Positions 5,957 through 9,623 of a stretch of DNA of 9,623 nt are shown in pieces (position 1 is the first letter of the stretch; the number at the start of each line of letters is the position of its first letter). The stretch lies in the NCBI GenBank assembly GCA_016784265.1, contig JADHUZ010000028.1, positions 1-9,623 of the forward strand. The letters are read 5' to 3'. The position numbers and the translations under genes were made by a program. This stretch comes from Fidelibacterota bacterium (GTDB taxonomy: Bacteria; Fidelibacterota; BS150m-G59). The notes below the pieces were generated by a model. The model had not been told where the DNA came from, did no database searches, and worked only from the letters and a program-made list of their open reading frames with translations.

Positions 5957-6540
5957 TTTTTGTTTGGTTACGAAAAATGTATGATTGGGTGATTCGCTGG
6001 GCGGATTCGCCATACAGTCAAATTGCCCTGTTTTTGATAGCATTCGTTGAGGCATCTTTTTTCCCAATTCCTCCTGATGTATTACTGATTGCGATGGCGA
6101 TCGCATTCCCTCTAAAAGCATATCGTTTTGCACTGATTGGAGTCGCTGGTTCTGTATTTGGAGGCTGTTTTGGCTATTGGATTGGTGCGAACTTGGAGCC
6201 GTTTGCTCGTTCTATTGTTGAATTTTACAATGCAGAAACGCTAGTAAATCAAGTTGGCGAGAAATATGAACAGAATGCTTTTCTGGCACTTTTTATCGCA
6301 GGATTTACATTTATTCCATACAAGATATTTACAATTTCGGCAGGTTTTTTCGATCTTTCTTTCGGGAAATTTATTTTGGGGTCATTTGTTGGAAGAATGG
6401 CACGGTTTTTTGCTGTTGCAATTATCATCAAAATTATGGGCGAGCGAGCGAAATTTATTATCGATAAATATTTTAATAAATTAGCAGTGATTATGGTTAT
6501 TTTGGTTGTGCTTGGTTTTTATTTGGTTGGAAAGTCGTGA
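5950..6540 (+). CDS. YqaA-type DedA/SNARE-associated membrane protein
   Basis: A 196-residue integral membrane protein. Hydrophobic segments lie at about 25-52 (with E34 and F38-P-I-P-P-D43, the family's conserved re-entrant motif), 61-79 (GVAGSVFGGCFGYWIG), 109-133 (FIAGFTFIPYKIFTISAGFF), 140-163 (with G148-R-M-A-R-F) and 177-194. The E...PIPxD, P-Y-K and GR-x-x-RF features match YqaA, a branch of the DedA family; several DedA proteins act as lipid carriers (undecaprenyl phosphate or phospholipid flipping). Its overlap with the polyprenyl-phosphate-type glycosyltransferase fits a joint role in lipid-linked sugar metabolism, an inference from context. The ATG at 5950 gives a sensible cytosolic N-terminus (MVIFVWLRKMYDWVIRW). 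Confidence 0.87.
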   Translation: MVIFVWLRKMYDWVIRWADSPYSQIALFLIAFVEASFFPIPPDVLLIAMAIAFPLKAYRFALIGVAGSVFGGCFGYWIGANLEPFARSIVEFYNAETLVNQVGEKYEQNAFLALFIAGFTFIPYKIFTISAGFFDLSFGKFILGSFVGRMARFFAVAIIIKIMGERAKFIIDKYFNKLAVIMVILVVLGFYLVGKS

Positions 6541-6565
6541 AAAATAAATTTTGGTTTTAAGATTA

Positions 6566-6603
6566 TTTTGATACTAAATTTAAGACTCTGATTTTTGATA
6601 CTA
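6566..6603. repeat. 11-bp direct repeat TTTTGATACTA, two copies 27 bp apart
   Basis: TTTTGATACTA occurs at 6566-6576 and again at 6593-6603, in the 110-base gap between yqaA and the tRNA cluster. The spacing (27 bp centre to centre) is not a whole number of 10.5-bp helical turns (about 2.6). It might be an operator or upstream element of the tRNA promoter, or just low-complexity AT sequence. No clear -35/-10 pair was found in this gap. Confidence 0.3.
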
Positions 6604-6650
6604 TTAGTGAACTTGCACGTTTTTAATTTTTATGTGAGCAAGATTTGACG

Positions 6651-6725
6651 CGAGGTGTAGCGTAGTCCGGTCAGCGCGCCTGCTTTGGGAGCAGGAGGTC
6701 GCAGGTTCGAATCCTGCCACCTCGA
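6651..6725 (+). tRNA. tRNA-Pro (TGG)
   Basis: Acceptor stem CGAGGTG/CACCTCG with discriminator A, D-stem GCGT/GCGC, anticodon stem CCTGC/GCAGG around loop TTTGGGA (anticodon TGG), T-arm GCAGG-TTCGAAT-CCTGC. CCA is not encoded. First of four tRNAs in a row; it complements the GGG-anticodon Pro tRNA at 1905. Confidence 0.95.
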
Positions 6726-6750
6726 CAAGAGGGACAGCATCTGGTTTTAT

Positions 6751-6824
6751 GCGCCAGTAGCTCAACCGGATAGAGCATCGGCCTTCTAAGCCGAGGGTTG
6801 GAGGTTCGAGTCCTCTCTGGCGTA
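6751..6824 (+). tRNA. tRNA-Arg (TCT)
   Basis: Acceptor stem GCGCCAG/CTGGCGT (G1-T72 wobble) with discriminator A, D-arm with AGCTCAACCGGATAGAGC, anticodon stem TCGGC/GCCGA around CTTCTAA (anticodon TCT, reading AGA/AGG), T-arm GGAGG-TTCGAGT-CCTCT. CCA is not encoded. Confidence 0.95.
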
Positions 6825-6833
6825 CAGTTCATG

Positions 6834-6908
6834 GTGGGCGTAGCTCAGCTTGGTTAGAGCATCTGGTTGTGGCCCAGGAGGTCGTGGGTTCAAGTCCCAT
6901 CGCTCACC
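6834..6908 (+). tRNA. tRNA-His (GTG)
   Basis: Acceptor stem GTGGGCG/CGCTCAC (one G-T pair), C73, and a genomic G at 6833 that can serve as the extra G-1 specific to tRNA-His, pairing with C73. Anticodon stem TCTGG/CCAGG (T-G at the outer pair) around TTGTGGC (anticodon GTG); T-arm GTGGG-TTCAAGT-CCCAT. CCA is not encoded. Confidence 0.95.
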
Positions 6909-6931
6909 CGAATAGTTATTATTGAAATTTT

Positions 6932-7003
6932 GGCCCGTTCGTCTATCGGTTAGGACTCCAGGTTTTCAACCTGGCAAGAGGGGTTCAACTCCCCTACGGG
7001 TCA
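6932..7003 (+). tRNA. tRNA-Glu (TTC)
   Basis: Acceptor stem GGCCCGT/ACGGGTC with discriminator A, anticodon stem CCAGG/CCTGG around TTTTCAA (anticodon TTC), T-arm GGGG-TTCAACT-CCCC within AGGGG/CCCCT. CCA is not encoded. It is the last of the cluster and is followed four bases later by an intrinsic terminator. Confidence 0.95.
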
Positions 7004-7006
7004 CAG

Positions 7007-7033
7007 AAAGCGAGATTTGGTTCTCGCTTTTTT
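7007..7033 (+). terminator. Intrinsic terminator of the tRNA cluster
   Basis: A perfect 9-bp stem AAAGCGAGA (7007-7015) / TCTCGCTTT (7022-7030), six-base loop, then further T (six T in a row to 7033). It lies just after tRNA-Glu and closes the four-tRNA transcript. Confidence 0.85.
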
Positions 7034-7071
7034 ATTTGTTTTTATCAACGATATGTCCTTAAAATTTGGCT

Positions 7072-7590
7072 ATGGCATCGGCGCATCTTTTACGGTTTTT
7101 CAGATACTTTATCGTTGTTTTCAGCATCGTTATTTTCCACTGCGCACCAAATCCTCGTTATTATTCCGGAAGTGCAAAATCATATCCCACAAAAACCTCA
7201 ACAACTTCTGAATTTGTTTCACCTGTGAATGGCATGTCGCCAAGTCGAATCAGTTCAGGATGGGGCGATCGTAGAGAAGGCGGCAGAATGCACAAGGCGA
7301 TTGATATTACAGGTTCGGAAGGTGAGCAGATTTTTGCCATTGCGGATGGAATAATTACTTTTTCCGGAAGAAAGAAGGATTATGGCAATGTGGTTGAGAT
7401 TGATCACAAAAACGGATTTACTTCGCTTTTTGCACACAATCAGAAAAATCTGGTGCAAAAAGGGCAGAAAGTGAAATCTGGCGAACCAATTGCTAAAATG
7501 GGAAATACAGGAAAATCCACAGGAGTTCATCTTCATCTTGAGATAAAAAAAGATGGAGAATTTGTCAATCCAGAAAAATATCTTCGATAA
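7072..7590 (+). CDS. M23 (LytM-type) murein endopeptidase, probably membrane-anchored
   Basis: A 172-residue protein. Residues 7-23 are a hydrophobic segment after an arginine-containing start, followed by C24-A-P-N-P, which may be a lipoprotein acylation site, although 'VIFHC' is a poor lipobox; a signal anchor is the alternative. Residues 25-50 are a Ser/Thr-rich linker. The M23 domain follows: SSGWGDRR (61-68), H74-x-x-x-D78 (zinc ligands), F120-A-H122-N, and H153-L-H155-L-E (HxH, second zinc site), ending with NPEKYLR. These enzymes cut peptide crosslinks in peptidoglycan outside the cytoplasmic membrane. All key residues are present, so it is probably active. The start is uncertain: ATG 7072 is preferred, with a TTG six bases upstream also possible; neither has a clear ribosome binding site. 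Confidence 0.88.
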   Translation: MASAHLLRFFRYFIVVFSIVIFHCAPNPRYYSGSAKSYPTKTSTTSEFVSPVNGMSPSRISSGWGDRREGGRMHKAIDITGSEGEQIFAIADGIITFSGRKKDYGNVVEIDHKNGFTSLFAHNQKNLVQKGQKVKSGEPIAKMGNTGKSTGVHLHLEIKKDGEFVNPEKYLR

Positions 7591-7690
7591 ATAATACTTC
7601 AATATCTTCTTTCGTTCAATTGCGAATTATTTTGTAAATTTGACGCTTGAAAATTACGCATTTTGTGGTTTTTGGAATAAACTTTTACTT

Positions 7691-7695
7691 AGGAG
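7691..7695 (+). promoter_or_regulatory. Ribosome binding site of the ammonia-lyase gene
   Basis: AGGAG lies five bases before the ATG at 7701 and fixes this start. It is the clearest Shine-Dalgarno site in the window and shows the organism uses this signal, at least for this gene. Confidence 0.75.
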
Positions 7696-7700
7696 AATAA

Positions 7701-9227
7701 ATGTCCATAACAATTACAGGAAAAAATTTAACTATTGAAAGCGTGTATCGAATTGCGCACGGTTTTGAAACAATAGAATTGCATCCAGATGCTCTGGAAC
7801 GAATTCGTCGCTGCCGCAGTTTTATCGAGAAAAAAATCGAAGAAAAGGAAATTATGTATGGTGTCAACACAGGCATTGGCGAATTTTCCGAAGTGGCTTT
7901 GAACGATGAACAAGTGAAACAATTCCAGCGGTATCTCATTTATAATCATTCGGCTGGAATTGGTGAGCCAGCACCAATTGAGCATGTTCGTGCGGCTATG
8001 GTTGGTAGAATCAATGTTCATGCCAACGGACATTCTGCGTGCCGTCCCGAAATTACGCAAACGCTCATAGAAATGGTGAACAGAAATGTTACGCCAGTAG
8101 TTTGCGAAAAGGGAAGCGTCGGTGCCTGCGGAGATCTTGCGCCAATGAGCCAAATCGCTTTGTTGATGATGGGTGAAGGCGAGGCATTTTTTCGTGGAGA
8201 AAGGCTTCCAGGCGATGTAGCGATGGAAAAAGCGGGCATCACGGTTCCGGGTTTGCATGCGAGAGACGGGTTGGCGATTATCAATGGTAGCAATCTTATC
8301 ACGGGTATGGCGAGTATTCAAATTTATGAGATTGAGCGATTTCTCAAACAGGCGGAAATTGCCGCCGCGATGAGTTTGGAAGCCTTGATGGCGAACATGA
8401 AACCCTACGATGTAAGATTGCATAAATTGCGCGGTTTTCAAGGTGCGGTAACTTCTGCTGAAAATATCAAAAAAATCATCAATGGCTCCGATTTACTCGG
8501 AAAAGTGAAAGTCAAAGTGCAGGATGCGTACAGTATGCGCTCCACGCCACAGGTGATTGGTGCCGCGAGAGATCAATTGCGGTGGACGCGTGAACAAATC
8601 GAAACGGAGTTGAACGGCATCGGCGACAATCCGATTTTTATTCCAGAAGACGATGTAGTGTTAACAGGCGCAAATTTTCAAGGTTCGCCAATCAGTGTGC
8701 CGTTGGATATGCTCGGTGCGGCGGTAACGATGACTTGCGTAATTTCTGAACGACGGCTGAATCGTTTGCTGAATCCCGCGTTGAATGTTGGTTTGCCTGC
8801 ATTTTTAACCAAAGGCGCAGGAATGTTTTCCGGACATATGTTGAGCCAATACACTGCTGATATGATGATCGTGGAGCAACGGATTCTTTCCGCTCCCGCA
8901 TCAATCCAATCTATTCCTGCTGCTGCGGATCAGGAAGATTTTGTAAGCATGGGGATGAATACTGCGCTGAAAACTCGGCAAATTATTGACAATGCTTACG
9001 GAATTTTGGGAATTGAATTCATAGCCGCAACTCAGGCTTTGGACTTTCGTGATTTTACGCCAGGGAATGGAACTCGTGCCGCACATGCCGCCGTGCGGAA
9101 TGTTGTTGAACATTTGGATGTGGATCGTCCGTTGTTTCACGACCATAATGAAATGATGAAAGCAGTTCAAAAACGCGAAATTCTTCACGCATTGGAAAGC
9201 GAAATTGGTGCACTGAAAACTTATTAG
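7701..9227 (+). CDS. hutH: HAL/PAL/TAL-family aromatic amino acid ammonia-lyase, probable histidine ammonia-lyase
   Basis: A 508-residue full-length enzyme of the MIO-dependent lyase family; histidine ammonia-lyase removes ammonia from L-histidine to give urocanate, the first step of histidine degradation. Positions run almost in register with Pseudomonas HAL: Y53-G-V-N-T-G, H83 (YNHSAGIGEP; the histidine that favours histidine as substrate), N195 (INGSN), Y277-S-M-R280 (QDAYSMRSTPQVIG), F326 and Q411-E412-D. The MIO triad is A142-C143-G144 (TGC at 8127-8129) instead of Ala-Ser-Gly. Published work on a Ser-to-Cys mutant of HAL found that the cofactor can still form from Ala-Cys-Gly, so activity is plausible. 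Deviations such as YGVNTGIGEF and QEDF (HAL has QEDH) leave another aromatic substrate or an aminomutase role possible. No other hut genes are in the window. Confidence 0.88.
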   Translation: MSITITGKNLTIESVYRIAHGFETIELHPDALERIRRCRSFIEKKIEEKEIMYGVNTGIGEFSEVALNDEQVKQFQRYLIYNHSAGIGEPAPIEHVRAAMVGRINVHANGHSACRPEITQTLIEMVNRNVTPVVCEKGSVGACGDLAPMSQIALLMMGEGEAFFRGERLPGDVAMEKAGITVPGLHARDGLAIINGSNLITGMASIQIYEIERFLKQAEIAAAMSLEALMANMKPYDVRLHKLRGFQGAVTSAENIKKIINGSDLLGKVKVKVQDAYSMRSTPQVIGAARDQLRWTREQIETELNGIGDNPIFIPEDDVVLTGANFQGSPISVPLDMLGAAVTMTCVISERRLNRLLNPALNVGLPAFLTKGAGMFSGHMLSQYTADMMIVEQRILSAPASIQSIPAAADQEDFVSMGMNTALKTRQIIDNAYGILGIEFIAATQALDFRDFTPGNGTRAAHAAVRNVVEHLDVDRPLFHDHNEMMKAVQKREILHALESEIGALKTY

Positions 9228-9480
9228 AGCGCAAAGTTTGATGAGTTTAATCTTTCAGTAACCGAATGCCCAAACAACCTGTTTCTCTCAATAATTTGAG
9301 CAATTAATCTTTCCAAATTCTTCCGATCTTCCGTAAATTTAAGGAGTTGTTAGAAATGAGAGGAAAGTTGAGTTGAACAAATTTGTATTTTGTGAATCGC
9401 GACAATATGCCCGAAATAGCGCAAAATATCATTGTTGATTTGCGCGGTGATTTTTCGGCCGTGATTGCGGAAAACATTGG
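9228..9480. other. Intergenic stretch after the ammonia-lyase, no convincing gene
   Basis: AT-rich sequence with no recognisable protein and no terminator after the lyase gene. Two weak signals are seen. On the minus strand a frame is open for about 41 codons from 9349 down to a TAA at 9224-9226, overlapping the lyase stop, with a helix-like sequence (NLERLIAQIIERNRLFGHS) but no ATG. On the plus strand, an AAGGAG site leads into a possible broken ORF (9356 onward), described separately. Confidence 0.5.
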
Positions 9481-9502
9481 TAGGGGCGACGCTTGCGTCG
9501 CC
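9481..9502. repeat. Palindromic repeat 1 (TAGGGGCGACGC type)
   Basis: TAGGG is followed by an 8-bp perfect stem GGCGACGC (9485-9492) / GCGTCGCC (9495-9502) with a two-base loop. First of three different GC-rich palindromes starting TAGGGGC in 115 bases of otherwise AT-rich sequence; such families are dispersed intergenic repeats in several bacterial phyla. Confidence 0.75.
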
Positions 9503-9521
9503 AATGGGGGTGATGTTTTTT

Positions 9522-9549
9522 GTAGGGGCACGGCACGCCGTGCCCCTAC
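9522..9549. repeat. Palindromic repeat 2 (GTAGGGGCACGGC type)
   Basis: A 13-bp perfect inverted repeat GTAGGGGCACGGC (9522-9534) / GCCGTGCCCCTAC (9537-9549) with a two-base centre. This is the most complete of the three copies, with the TAGGGGC head mirrored on both ends. Confidence 0.85.
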
Positions 9550-9569
9550 GGGGAATGCGAAAAATATTT

Positions 9570-9595
9570 GTAGGGGCAGACCCGTGTGTCTGCCC
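9570..9595. repeat. Palindromic repeat 3 (GTAGGGGCAGAC type)
   Basis: The GTAGGGGC head is followed by stem GGGCAGAC (9574-9581) / GTCTGCCC (9588-9595). The head is the same as in the other two copies while the stem body differs, so these are related but distinct repeat types lying side by side. Confidence 0.75.
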
Positions 9596-9623
9596 GAATG
9601 ATGGCGGCGACACAAAACAGGGC

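Larger units (their letters stand above)
9356..9601 (+). pseudogene. Possible broken small ORF with good ribosome binding site, running into repeats
   Basis: AAGGAG (9341-9346) stands nine bases before ATG 9356. The frame reads six codons (MRGKLS), meets TGA at 9374-9376, then stays open to TGA 9599-9601 (for example NRDNMPEIAQNIIVDLRGDF). TGA is a normal stop elsewhere in this window, so either the ORF is a pseudogene or the signal is chance. The last 40 codons come from the three GC-rich palindromes. I recognise no family. Confidence 0.25.

Noticed and set aside
7728..8441. Long minus-strand ORF (237 codons) inside the ammonia-lyase gene
   Set aside because: It is the antisense shadow of a well-conserved enzyme, has no recognisable domain and has a low-quality composition rich in His, Asn and Arg.
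9374..9376. Selenocysteine or recoded TGA in the small right-end ORF
   Set aside because: TGA is an ordinary stop for several genes here, no SECIS-like hairpin follows directly and no selenoprotein family is recognisable.
9481..9595. CRISPR array
   Set aside because: The three GC-rich units have different sequences and irregular spacing, with no constant repeat of typical length and no cas genes.

Overview
The window is bacterial and moderately AT-rich, with dense, almost entirely plus-strand coding. The tRNA genes lack an encoded CCA. Some genes have a clear Shine-Dalgarno site (AGGAG before the ammonia-lyase), and TGA is used as a normal stop. GC-rich 'TAGGGGC' palindromes lie at the right end. 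This mix, with an FCB-like look (Bacteroidota/Chlorobiota/Ignavibacteria relatives), suggests an environmental member of that broad group. This placement is weak, since there is no rRNA or marker protein to settle it.

Left part (1-1242): the 3' two thirds of a YcaQ/AlkX-type DNA glycosylase-like gene, then a long imperfect hairpin whose layout resembles an integron attC site, then a GNAT acetyltransferase. This part looks more AT-rich than the rest (sampled lines 30-35% GC against about 42% in guaC) and could be a small acquired gene-cassette block. Next comes a small MerR-family regulator (1430-1786). It is flanked by two structures that have terminator form only when read on the minus strand. 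The second sits just after a hairpin that would expose an anti-Shine-Dalgarno CUCCUUUU loop on the minus strand, so a small regulatory RNA is possible there.

Middle part (1905-6540): tRNA-Pro(GGG), a GMP reductase/IMP dehydrogenase-family enzyme, then a compact run of five genes with overlapping or close ends. These are a trans-sulfuration-family PLP enzyme, a DUF6125-like cysteine-containing protein, a short TrmO tRNA methyltransferase, a family-2 glycosyltransferase and a YqaA/DedA-type membrane protein. The first three and the last two are joined by 4-7 nt overlaps, so they are probably co-transcribed. Their functions do not form an obvious single pathway.

Right part (6651-9623): a cluster of four tRNAs (Pro-TGG, Arg-TCT, His-GTG, Glu-TTC) closed by a strong intrinsic terminator, an M23 murein peptidase with an N-terminal lipoprotein-like or anchor segment, and a complete HAL/PAL/TAL-family ammonia-lyase. 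The lyase's prosthetic-group triad is Ala-Cys-Gly instead of Ala-Ser-Gly. The last 400 bases hold no convincing gene. They contain a possible broken ORF, with a good ribosome binding site and an in-frame TGA at codon 7, which runs into three different GC-rich palindromic repeats.

No defence system, CRISPR array or complete mobile element is visible.
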